Positions 52,540 to 60,595 of a stretch of DNA of 64,000 nt are shown one piece after another. Source of the DNA: Streptomyces decoyicus (GTDB lineage: Bacteria > Actinomycetota > Actinomycetes > Streptomycetales > Streptomycetaceae). The stretch lies in the NCBI RefSeq assembly GCF_019880305.1, contig NZ_CP082301.1:4216001-4280000 (forward strand), read 5' to 3'. The translations under genes were made by a program, and so were the position numbers. The notes beneath the pieces are model-generated. The model worked only from the letters and a program-made list of their open reading frames with translations, did no database searches and had not been told where the DNA came from. Numbering within the stretch: position 1 is the stretch's first letter; each line of letters opens with the position of its first letter.

Positions 52540-52567
52540 TTGACGTGTCCGAGGCCTGGGGCAGACT
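52540..52567 (+). promoter_or_regulatory. Promoter of the second kinase gene
   Basis: TTGACG at 52540-52545 and CAGACT at 52562-52567, spaced by 16 bp, fit the main vegetative sigma factor. A second dyad CTACGTATGTAG lies downstream. The untranslated leader is about 60 nt. Confidence 0.5.
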
Positions 52568-52631
52568 TGGCTGCGGAATTCCAGATTTTGATCGCTCTAC
52601 GTATGTAGTGCGCCTAGGGGGAAGCGGAACG

Positions 52632-54299
52632 ATGAGCCAGGACGGCGCTCAAGGCCAATTCGAGGGCCGTTCGGTCGGCGGAGGACGTTACCAGCTTCGT
52701 GATCTTCTGGGCGCCGGTGGCATGGCCTCCGTGCACCTCGCCTACGACAGCGTGCTTGATCGCGAGGTCGCGATCAAGACCCTGCATACCGAGCTCGGTC
52801 GCGAGCAGGCCTTCCGTGAGCGCTTCCGCCGCGAGGCCCAGTCCGTGGCGAAACTCACGCACACCAATATCGTCTCGGTCTACGACTCCGGTGAGGACGA
52901 GCTCGACGGCGGCATGGTGCCGTACATCGTCATGGAGTACGTCGCGGGCCAGCCACTGCGCTCGGATCTGGACACCGACATTGCGCAACTTGGCGCGATG
53001 CCGACGGAAAAAGCCTTGAAGATCACGGCCGATGTGCTGGCCGCGCTCGAGGTCAGCCATGAGATGGGCCTGGTCCACCGCGATATCAAGCCCGGGAACG
53101 TCATGCTGAACAAGCGTGGCGTCGTCAAGGTCATGGACTTCGGCATCGCCCGCGCCATGCAGTCCGGTGTGACGTCGATGACGCAGACCGGCATGGTCGT
53201 CGGCACTCCGCAGTACCTCTCGCCCGAGCAGGCCCTGGGCCGCGGTGTGGACGCCCGCTCCGACCTCTACTCCGTCGGCATCATGCTCTTCGAGCTGCTC
53301 ACCGGTCAGCTGCCGTTCGACGCGGACTCCCCGCTCGCCATCGCCTACGCCCATGTCCAGGAAGAGCCCCCGGTCCCGTCGAGCATCAACAGCTCGCTGC
53401 CGCCGGCCGTGGACGCGCTGGTGGCCCGGGCGCTGAAGAAGAATCCCAACGAGCGGTTCCCCACCTCCGAGGCGATGCGGGACGAGTGCCTGCGGATCGT
53501 CGGGTCCGGGCAGTCCGGTGCGACGCCGCTGATCATCGGCGAGGGCCCCAAGGCACGCACCAGCGGCTCGTCGGTCTCCTCCGCGGTGTTCCCCACCGCC
53601 TCCGGCAACCTTCACACCCCGGCCCCGCCGAGCGTGCAGCAGCCGTATCAGCCGACGCAGGCGGTCGGGTTCGGGCCCTCGACGCCCCCGCCGCCGAACA
53701 ACGCCTACCCGACGCCGGTGCCGGGTCCCATCCCGGGGCCGGCACCGTTCAACTCGGGTGGCTTCCAGCCCCCGCCGACCTACACCCCGCCGCCCGTGAC
53801 GGCGTCGATGCCGTCGGCCGGTGGCCCCGGCCCGCGGAAGAGCAACACCGCGGTGATCGTCGTCTCGGCGATAGTCGGCGTGGTCGTGGTCACCGCGATC
53901 GCGATCGGCATCGGTCTGAGCGCCGGCTCCGGCGACGACAACGGCGGTGATGTCACCCCGACGTCGGCGTACTCCGACACCTCGTCGCCGTCGCCCACCG
54001 AGAGCGTCCGGCCCGAGGACAAGTCGGCGACGATCCTGACGTCCGAGTGCACCAACCCCACCAAGAGCTACAGCGACAAGGGCAAGATCCTCATCCCTTC
54101 GTTCCGCTTCAAGAACCTCGACTCGGTGAAGAAGTGCATCGAGGCCGCGGGCTGGAAGTACAAGGTCGTGGGGCAGGAGGACAGCTCGATCTGGGGTAAG
54201 AACACCGTCACGAACCAGACCCCGGCCGCCATCAGCTGGTGGTACCCGAGCAAGTCCGACACCATCGAGCTGACCGTCTCGACCGGCCGCAGCGGCTGA
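52632..54299 (+). CDS. Membrane Ser/Thr protein kinase with a single PASTA-like domain
   Basis: Hanks-type kinase of 555 residues: Gly loop GAGGMASV, Lys49 (AIKTL), HRDIKPGN, DFGIA, activation loop with SMTQTG and GTPQYLSPEQ. A Pro-rich linker, one helix (AVIVVSAIVGVVVVTAIAIGIGL) and an outside domain with a Cys pair (TSECTN..VKKCIEA) follow. The last ~65 residues have PASTA-like form (NLDSVKKCIEAAGWKYKVV, SWWYPSKSDTIELTVSTG). One PASTA unit may bind wall fragments weakly. GGGGGAAG precedes the ATG. Confidence 0.93.
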   Translation: MSQDGAQGQFEGRSVGGGRYQLRDLLGAGGMASVHLAYDSVLDREVAIKTLHTELGREQAFRERFRREAQSVAKLTHTNIVSVYDSGEDELDGGMVPYIVMEYVAGQPLRSDLDTDIAQLGAMPTEKALKITADVLAALEVSHEMGLVHRDIKPGNVMLNKRGVVKVMDFGIARAMQSGVTSMTQTGMVVGTPQYLSPEQALGRGVDARSDLYSVGIMLFELLTGQLPFDADSPLAIAYAHVQEEPPVPSSINSSLPPAVDALVARALKKNPNERFPTSEAMRDECLRIVGSGQSGATPLIIGEGPKARTSGSSVSSAVFPTASGNLHTPAPPSVQQPYQPTQAVGFGPSTPPPPNNAYPTPVPGPIPGPAPFNSGGFQPPPTYTPPPVTASMPSAGGPGPRKSNTAVIVVSAIVGVVVVTAIAIGIGLSAGSGDDNGGDVTPTSAYSDTSSPSPTESVRPEDKSATILTSECTNPTKSYSDKGKILIPSFRFKNLDSVKKCIEAAGWKYKVVGQEDSSIWGKNTVTNQTPAAISWWYPSKSDTIELTVSTGRSG

Positions 54300-54310
54300 C
54301 GGCATACGGC

Positions 54311-54369
54311 CCACGGGCCTCCCGTGGACAGCGGAAGGGGCCGGCACGCGGAATGCGTGCCGGCCCCTT
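54311..54369 (+). terminator. Double terminator after the kinase gene
   Basis: CCACGGG/CCCGTGG (54311-54327) and 15-bp arms beginning AAGGGGCCGG (54335-54369) are consecutive perfect hairpins. The second ends in CTGTCTTCTG. Confidence 0.85.
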
Positions 54370-54416
54370 CTGTCTTCTGCAGGCTCTGGAGACAGTGCTA
54401 GGGGGTGTGTCTCTCC

Positions 54417-54980
54417 CTAGAGGTACGGGCCCGAGCGGGCGCCGCCCTGACCGGGGTGGCCTTCCTCGGCCTCCATCGGAACGGCGCCGGGCGGAAGGGC
54501 ACGGCGCATCGACTCCAGCTGGGCGCGGGCGGCCATCTGCTGGGCGAACAGTGCGGTCTGGATGCCGTGGAAGAGGCCCTCCAGCCAGCCCACCAGCTGG
54601 GCCTGGGCGATCCGCAACTCCGCATCCGTCGGCACCGATTCATCGGTGAACGGCAGCGACAGCCGCTCCAGCTCCTCGACCAGCTCGGGCGCCAGCCCGT
54701 CCTCCAGCTCCTTGACCGAGCTGGCGTGGATCTCCTTGAGCCGGACCCGGCTCGCCTCGTCCAGAGGAGCGGACTTCACCTCCTCCAGCAGCTGCTTGAT
54801 CATGCTGCCGATGCGCATGACCTTCGCAGGCTGTTCGACCATGTCCGTCACGGGGGTCTCGCGGGACTCGTTGCCGTCGTCCCCGCCACCGGAGCCGGTG
54901 CTGCCGAGTGCCATGCCGTCCGGGCCGACGACCAGGACGTGCGAATTCTCCTGCGACCGTTCATTCATCGGCATATCCAT
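54417..54980 (-). CDS. bpa: Bacterial proteasome activator Bpa/PafE
   Basis: ATP-independent activator ring of the 20S proteasome, 187 residues. It matches DUF2587 over the middle: DMVEQPAKVMRIGSMIKQ, then LDEASRVRLKEIHASSV, PTDAELRIAQAQLVGWL and LFHGIQTALFAQQMAAR. These form the four-helix bundle of the dodecamer. The C terminus that docks into the proteasome reads GPYL; the mycobacterial protein, from memory, ends GQYL. The N-terminal 40 residues are disordered and probably recruit substrates. The proteasome genes are not in the window. Confidence 0.93.
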   Translation of the reverse strand: MDMPMNERSQENSHVLVVGPDGMALGSTGSGGGDDGNESRETPVTDMVEQPAKVMRIGSMIKQLLEEVKSAPLDEASRVRLKEIHASSVKELEDGLAPELVEELERLSLPFTDESVPTDAELRIAQAQLVGWLEGLFHGIQTALFAQQMAARAQLESMRRALPPGAVPMEAEEGHPGQGGARSGPYL

Positions 54981-55067
54981 GCCGCCATTCTCTCGTACGA
55001 GGGGTCATGAAGGGTGGTGCCCCTGAGAGAAGGTGATCCACCCCTCTGGGCGCACCCGGCTGCCGTG

Positions 55068-55081
55068 GTTTCACGTGAAAC
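55068..55081. other. parS site (ParB binding), perfect 14-bp palindrome
   Basis: GTTTCACGTGAAAC, first of a pair 28 bp apart (start to start), upstream of the bpa start. Confidence 0.92.
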
Positions 55082-55095
55082 AACGGATTCCCACC

Positions 55096-55109
55096 GTTTC
55101 ACGTGAAAC
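55096..55109. other. parS site (ParB binding), perfect 14-bp palindrome
   Basis: GTTTCACGTGAAAC, second of the pair, 10 bp after the stop of the His-rich protein gene on the minus strand. Confidence 0.92.
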
Positions 55110-55119
55110 CACCGAAAAA

Positions 55120-56055
55120 TCAGCTCCGACGCAGCCGCAGGGCGAAGAAGGCCAGCCCCAGACCTGTCAGAGCAAGGCCGGCGCCCATCGGAAGGACCCG
55201 CTCGACCGGTGCGCCCGGGCCTTCCATGGCATAGGGACTCGCCGTGGCGGCCGATTCGCCATCCGTGCTGTCCGGTGCAGAGCGCGCCTCCTCCTGCGGG
55301 ACGGCAGGGCTCGGGAGCGGCGGCAATGCCTCGTAGGGGTGCTGGATGAGCCGGTCCGCGGCATGGAAGCGGTGCGAGGGGGACGGCCGTGCCGGGGTCC
55401 CCTCGCTCGCGTGGGGTGGGGGCGCCGAGGGCTTGTGGTGCTTCGGTGACGGGGCACGCCGGCCAGGCCGGGGGTGCGCACGGTCGGCGTCGGGAGCGCT
55501 CGCCCCGGCGGACGGCCCATGGTGACCCGGACTCGGGTAGTACACGTCGTCGTCGCGACCCGGGAAGGGGTACCGGGGCGCGTCCGGCCCGATGAAGGAA
55601 GGGTCGAACGGGTGAAGCGGGCGGTGGTGCCACCGCCCGGGCCCACGAAGCCCGCCGAAGTGGTGGTGCGGAGGCCGGTGCGGGAAGCCCGGAACGGCGT
55701 CCGGCAGGCCGGGGAAGCGGGGCGGCAGCTCCGGGAGGTGCCCCGGGGCACCCGGATGGCCGGGGTGACCGTGGTGGCCGCGGCGCGCTCCGGCACCCCG
55801 CCCGTCGCCCGAGCGGGGGTCTGCCCCATAGTCGTCGGACCCGTAGCCGTCGAAGTCGTAGTCGCCGGGCCCGGTGTCTTCCTGCACATAGTCCTCGGGC
55901 TGATCGCCCGGGCGGGCGAGCTGCGGGGGGCGGTCGACCGGTGTGGCCCGCCGATCCGCAGCCGCTGCGGAGGCGGCTCCTATCGGTACGGGCAGCACGA
56001 CGGCGGCCACCAACAGACCGGTGGCAATGCGCGAACGGAAACCTGGAGCGACCAC
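55120..56055 (-). CDS. Secreted, C-terminally anchored His/Pro/Gly-rich surface protein
   Basis: Not a recognised family. 311 residues. Signal peptide about 1-32 (IATGLLVAAVVLPVPIGAASA). The middle is very rich in His, Pro, Gly and Asp: acidic Asp/Tyr-rich first part (GDYDFDGYGSDDYGAD), then GHHGHPGHPGAPGH and RPPHHHFGG. The end is a membrane helix (MGAGLALTGLGLAFFALRL) with RRS, like wall-tethered or tail-anchored exported proteins. The His clusters may bind metal. It is followed by a parS pair on the same strand. Low-complexity codon use is normal for the genome. Confidence 0.65.
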   Translation of the reverse strand: MVAPGFRSRIATGLLVAAVVLPVPIGAASAAAADRRATPVDRPPQLARPGDQPEDYVQEDTGPGDYDFDGYGSDDYGADPRSGDGRGAGARRGHHGHPGHPGAPGHLPELPPRFPGLPDAVPGFPHRPPHHHFGGLRGPGRWHHRPLHPFDPSFIGPDAPRYPFPGRDDDVYYPSPGHHGPSAGASAPDADRAHPRPGRRAPSPKHHKPSAPPPHASEGTPARPSPSHRFHAADRLIQHPYEALPPLPSPAVPQEEARSAPDSTDGESAATASPYAMEGPGAPVERVLPMGAGLALTGLGLAFFALRLRRS

Positions 56056-56207
56056 AGTGCCCCTCCCGTGCCGAGCCGTCGAGTGACCACCCCAGCGTCA
56101 CATGTGATGAGATTCACGGCATCTCGGACATATCAGCCGGGTTACTCGGCGGGAAACGCGGGAGGGGCGCAGGCGGCGCGGGCTACGGGGCGGGGCGGCT
56201 GGCCGGC

Positions 56208-57185
56208 TCAGACCGTCAGTACGACCTTGCCGATGTGCGTACTCGCCTCCACGATGCGATGCGCCTCGGCGGCCTCCGCCAGCGGGAGCGTACGGTCCAC
56301 GATCGGCCGCACCTGGCCGTTGCTGATCAGCGGCCAGACGTGCTCCCGTACGGCGGCGACGATGGCCGCCTTCTCGTTCAGCGGGCGGGCGCGCAGCCCG
56401 GCGCCGGTGATCGCGGCGCGCTTGGCCATCAGGGCGGCGAGATTCAGCTCCGCCTTCACCCCGCCCTGAAGCCCGATGATCGCCAGCCGTCCGCTGACCG
56501 CCAGCGCCTTGACGTTCCGCTGGAGATACTTCGCGCCGATGATGTCGAGGATGACGTCCGCGCCCTTGCCGTCGGTGGCCTTCCGGATCTCCTGGACGAA
56601 GTCCTGCTCGCGGTAGTCGATGAGGATGTCCGCCCCCAGCTCGGCACAGCGGGCCAGCTTCTCGGGGCCGCCCGCGGTGACCGCCACCCGCGCGCCGACC
56701 GCCTTGGCGAGCTGGATCGCCATGGTGCCGATGCCGCTGGCACCGCCGTGGACCAGCAGCGTCTCGCCGGGGCGCAGGTGCGCGATCATGAAGACGTTCG
56801 ACCAGACCGTGCACGTCACCTCGGGCAGCGCGGCGGCGGAGACCAGGTCCAGGCCGTGCGGCACCGGCAGCAGCTGCCCGGCCGGGACGGCAACCTTCTC
56901 CGCGTATCCGCCACCCGACAGCAGCGCGCACACCTCGTCACCGACGGCCCAGCCGTGCACGCCGGATCCGAGCTCGATGATCCGCCCCGAGCACTCCAGA
57001 CCCGGATAGAGGGAGGACCCGGGCGGCGGATCGTAGAAGCCCTGGCGCTGGAGCAGGTCGGCGCGGTTCACGGCGCTGGCCGCGACCTCGATCAGGACCT
57101 CGCCCTCGGCGGGCTTCGGATCGGGCACGTCCGCCCAGACAAGTGCTTCGGGGCCACCGGGCTCGGGGATAGTGATCGCTCGCAT
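56208..57185 (-). CDS. NAD(P)H:quinone oxidoreductase, zinc-independent MDR family
   Basis: Medium-chain reductase of 325 residues. N-terminal GroES-like domain with ASAVNRADLLQRQG. Rossmann nucleotide-binding part with VHGGASGIGTMAIQLAK and a final EAHRIVEASTHIGKVVL. It lacks the catalytic zinc ligands of alcohol dehydrogenases, so quinone or enone reduction is likely. Stand-alone gene. Confidence 0.9.
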   Translation of the reverse strand: MRAITIPEPGGPEALVWADVPDPKPAEGEVLIEVAASAVNRADLLQRQGFYDPPPGSSLYPGLECSGRIIELGSGVHGWAVGDEVCALLSGGGYAEKVAVPAGQLLPVPHGLDLVSAAALPEVTCTVWSNVFMIAHLRPGETLLVHGGASGIGTMAIQLAKAVGARVAVTAGGPEKLARCAELGADILIDYREQDFVQEIRKATDGKGADVILDIIGAKYLQRNVKALAVSGRLAIIGLQGGVKAELNLAALMAKRAAITGAGLRARPLNEKAAIVAAVREHVWPLISNGQVRPIVDRTLPLAEAAEAHRIVEASTHIGKVVLTV

Positions 57186-57656
57186 GGGCGCGAGGCTACT
57201 CGTCGTCCGCGCACGGGGCGACGGTGCGGGGGCCGACGGCTACGCCCGGGTCGGCCACCGGACCCCGCATGACGTGCGGTTATCCGTCCTCCCGCGGCAT
57301 CGGGGCGACGCCGCTGCGGGGGAACCGGGGACCGGCGGGTGCTGGACATGCCGCAGTGCGCGGGCCGGCCGGCCCGGTGCGGCACCTCGGCCAGGGCATC
57401 TCGTCGCCCCGCCGCCACGTGCCACTCCACCGGGTGAGCACCCCGGCATTGCCCCACCACGGCTCCTCTGCCGGCGATATCAACGCTCCATGATCAAGAC
57501 GTCCGCCCGCGCCTTCGCCGGCGCGGCACCCCCTTACCGCCGGTCGCCAATTCCCTCCACGGCTACGGGCGCACCGGCGCCTGCATGCCCGAGCATGGGA
57601 GGCATGCCCCCTACGCAGACCGTCGCAGCTCACACCGTTCCGGGAGGGTCGGCCGG
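57186..57656. other. Intergenic region with no supported gene
   Basis: About 470 bp between divergent genes. Only overlapping open frames typical of high-GC DNA are present. Three GCATG words lie close together near 57581-57607. Promoters for both genes must lie here, but none stands out. Confidence 0.5.
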
Positions 57657-58766
57657 ATGAGTGACGCGCAGCAACCGCGCCGCGAGACCGGCAGATTCCC
57701 GATCCTCCGCTCCCTCTGGTCCCGCACACGGACCGAGGCCAAGGACGACACCGAGGCCGGCCGCTCCATCGTCCTGCCCGCCCAGGGCATGGCACCGCCG
57801 CTCCAACAGGTCCTGCGACGGCTTGTCATGGCGCTCGGGGTACTGGCCGTCACGACGCTGCTCGTCTGGTTCGACCGCGACGGATACCGCGACAACGCCC
57901 ACCAACAGGTCGATTTTCTCGGCGCGGCCTACTACGCGACCGTCACCCTCTCGACCACCGGCTACGGCGACATCACTCCGGTCAGCGACAGCGCACGGCT
58001 GATCAACATCCTGGTCATCACACCGCTCCGCGTACTGTTCCTGATCATCTTGGTCGGCACCACGCTCGAAGTCCTCACCGCACGCACCCGGCACCAGGTA
58101 CGCATTCACCGTTGGAGATCCCGTATGCGAGATCACGTCGTCGTCATCGGCTACGGGACGAAGGGCCGCCACGCCATCGAGACCCTGATCGTCCAGGGCA
58201 TCTCCAAAGAGAAGATCGTCATTGTCGACCCCCAGAAGTCGGTCGTGGACGCCGCCAGCAGCGACGGCTTCGTGGGGGTTCACGGAGACGCCACCCGCTC
58301 CGACACTCTCATCAGAGCCGAGTTGCAGCGCGCCGCGCGCGTGGTCGTCGCGACCCAGCGCGACGACACCGCCGCCCTGGTCACCCTGACGGCACGGCAG
58401 CTCAACAAGCACGCCTCCATCGTGGTGGCGGTCCGGGAGGACGAGAACGTACCGCTGCTGAAGCAGAGCGGCGCCGATCTGGTCATCACGAGTTCGAGCG
58501 CGGCAGGGCGGCTGCTCGGTATGTCCATGGCCAGCCCGAACGTCGGCACGATCCTGGAGGATCTGCTGACCTACGGGAACGGTCTGGATCTCGACGAGCG
58601 GCCGGTGACGAGGAGCGAGGCAGGCCGCTCCCCCCGCGAGCTCCAGGATCTGGTGGTGGCGGTCGTTCGGGGGCACCGGGTGCTGAACTACACCGACCCG
58701 CAGGCCGCAAAGCTCGAACTCACCGACCGTGTGATCACCATCAGGCAGGCGGTACCGAGCAGCTGA
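57657..58766 (+). CDS. Two-helix K+ channel with TrkA-N regulatory domain
   Basis: Channel of 369 residues. One helix (about 58-76), pore loop with filter TTGYGD, then a second helix (LINILVITPLRVLFLIILVG). The RCK/TrkA-N domain follows with the nucleotide motif GYGTKGRHA, binding NAD(H) or ATP, and extends to the C terminus (LELTDRVITIRQ). It would carry K+ and be gated by ligands on the RCK ring. The ATG 57657 has GGGAGGG about 8 bases upstream. Confidence 0.92.
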   Translation: MSDAQQPRRETGRFPILRSLWSRTRTEAKDDTEAGRSIVLPAQGMAPPLQQVLRRLVMALGVLAVTTLLVWFDRDGYRDNAHQQVDFLGAAYYATVTLSTTGYGDITPVSDSARLINILVITPLRVLFLIILVGTTLEVLTARTRHQVRIHRWRSRMRDHVVVIGYGTKGRHAIETLIVQGISKEKIVIVDPQKSVVDAASSDGFVGVHGDATRSDTLIRAELQRAARVVVATQRDDTAALVTLTARQLNKHASIVVAVREDENVPLLKQSGADLVITSSSAAGRLLGMSMASPNVGTILEDLLTYGNGLDLDERPVTRSEAGRSPRELQDLVVAVVRGHRVLNYTDPQAAKLELTDRVITIRQAVPSS

Positions 58767-58843
58767 CGGGGGCTCGGTGGACGGGAGCGCGAAGCGGACG
58801 GCGGACCGAAGGGGCGGGCGGCTGCCTGGCGCAGTGCGGCGTC

Positions 58844-60595
58844 CTACGCGCCCCCGGGGGCGGTCCAGCCCGTCGACGAACCCGGTGACCAGCCCGCTGA
58901 CCAGGGCAGTTCCAGCAGTTCAAGCTCGGTGCCGCGCTCCGCGCCACCGGGCGGGACGACGGCCAGCGCATCGGCGGCGGCGATCCCGCGCAGCATGGCA
59001 GGGCCGTGGAAGTGCAGCGGCGCCGCCGTCAGGCCGAGTCGTTCGTCCTCGCGGTAGGCCACCGGAACGAGCCGGGTGTCCTGCGGATGCCCGTGGACGG
59101 GGGCGGCCAGCGGCGTACGGTACGGCGCGGCAGGAGGGCGGGCGGCGAGCGTACGGAGCAGCGGTTCGGCGAGCGTGACCAGGCCGGAGACGGCGGCGAG
59201 GGGGTTGCCGGGCAGGCCGACCAGATGCCGGTTCGGGGCGAGACGGGCGAGCAGCATGGGGTGCCCGGGGCGTACCGCCACGCCGTCCACCAGCACCTCG
59301 GCGCCCAGCCTGCGCAGGGTCGGGTGCACATGGTCGACCGGGCCCGACGCCGTCCCGCCCGTAGTGATCACCACGTCGGCGGTGGATTCCGCGACGGCGG
59401 CGTACAGGGTGTCGGCGTCGTCGGCGAGATGGCGCGGCGCGGCCGCCTCGACGCCCAGCGCATGCAGCCAGGGGGCGAGCATCGGGCCGAGCGCGTCCCG
59501 GATCCGGCCGTCCTGGGGCAGGCCGTGGTCCAGCAACTCGTCGCCCAGGACGAGAACTTCGGCACGAGGCCGGCGGTAGGCAGTCAGCTCGTCGTAGCCG
59601 GCCGCGGCGGCCAGGCCGAGAACGGCGGGGGTCACCAAGGCGCCGACGGGCAGCAGGTGGTCGCCGCGGCGGCACTCCTGGCCCCGCGGCCGGATGTCCT
59701 GGCCCGGCGGCGCGGGCTGCGGTGCGTACAGGCGACGGCCGCCGTCACTCAGCTCACGGACCTCGCCGTGCTCGCTGCGCAGCACGGCGGTGGCGCCGGG
59801 CGGCACGCGCGCGCCGGTGGCGATCGGGACGGCATGGCCGTCGTGCAGCACCTCGGTAGGCGCATGACCGGCAAGGATGCCGGGCGGGGGGCCGTCCTCG
59901 GGTGCACCCGCGGGGTGGTCGAGCCGCCAGGGGCCTGGGCCGGACACCGCCCAGCCGTCCATCGCCGAGGTGTCGAACGACGGCAGATCCGTGAGTGCGG
60001 TGAGGGGCGCGGCGAGCGTGCGGCCGAGCGCGTCACCGAGCGCCGAGGCCTCGGGCGCGGGCGGGCCGGGTACGGCGCGCTCGGCGATGTCCCGGGCGAT
60101 GTGCCAGGGGAGGGCGGCCGGGGTGGGGCGGGGGCCGGAGGCGGTGGGGGCCGGTGGGTCTTCGGGGCCGGAAGGGTCGGAGGAGCCGGAGTGACCCGGA
60201 GACCTGGAGGTGCTGGAGGAGCGAGAGGTGCTGGAGTGGCCGTTCCCGCAGGCGGCGGGGTCGTCCAGGGAGAAGGGGTCGTCCGGCGTGTAGGGGACGT
60301 CGCCGCCGCCTCCGGTGGTGGAGGAGTGGGGTGCAGCCGTCTCACGGGTGGCGTACGGCACCCGCACGGTCGTGGGCTCGGCCCGGGACCCGGCCTCGGT
60401 TTCGGTTTCGGGCCGTACGCGCACCGGTGCGGCCGCGTTGGCCAGCGCGAGTGCCTCGTCGAACGGGTCACCGCGCCCCTCGCCCGCCGGCTCGCCCCGG
60501 GCCGGGCCCGCCATACCGCCCGTGCCGCCGGGCTCCCCGCCGAACGCTCCGTCGAACGCGCCGTCGATCTCGCCGTCGATCTCGCCGTCGGTCAT
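58844..60595 (-). CDS. moeA: Molybdopterin molybdenumtransferase MoeA, with N-terminal extension
   Basis: Inserts molybdate into adenylylated molybdopterin. 583 residues. The core begins at about residue 160 and carries SFDTSAMDGWAV, then TGARVPPGA, GDELLDHG, TTGGTASGPVDH and LPGNPLAAVSG. The first ~155 residues are a low-complexity Gly/Ser/Pro/Asp extension containing IDGEIDGAFDGAF repeats and Ser/Arg stretches, absent from most MoeA proteins. The ATG overlaps the mobA stop (ATGA), so the two genes are coupled. Confidence 0.93.
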   Translation of the reverse strand: MTDGEIDGEIDGAFDGAFGGEPGGTGGMAGPARGEPAGEGRGDPFDEALALANAAAPVRVRPETETEAGSRAEPTTVRVPYATRETAAPHSSTTGGGGDVPYTPDDPFSLDDPAACGNGHSSTSRSSSTSRSPGHSGSSDPSGPEDPPAPTASGPRPTPAALPWHIARDIAERAVPGPPAPEASALGDALGRTLAAPLTALTDLPSFDTSAMDGWAVSGPGPWRLDHPAGAPEDGPPPGILAGHAPTEVLHDGHAVPIATGARVPPGATAVLRSEHGEVRELSDGGRRLYAPQPAPPGQDIRPRGQECRRGDHLLPVGALVTPAVLGLAAAAGYDELTAYRRPRAEVLVLGDELLDHGLPQDGRIRDALGPMLAPWLHALGVEAAAPRHLADDADTLYAAVAESTADVVITTGGTASGPVDHVHPTLRRLGAEVLVDGVAVRPGHPMLLARLAPNRHLVGLPGNPLAAVSGLVTLAEPLLRTLAARPPAAPYRTPLAAPVHGHPQDTRLVPVAYREDERLGLTAAPLHFHGPAMLRGIAAADALAVVPPGGAERGTELELLELPWSAGWSPGSSTGWTAPGGA

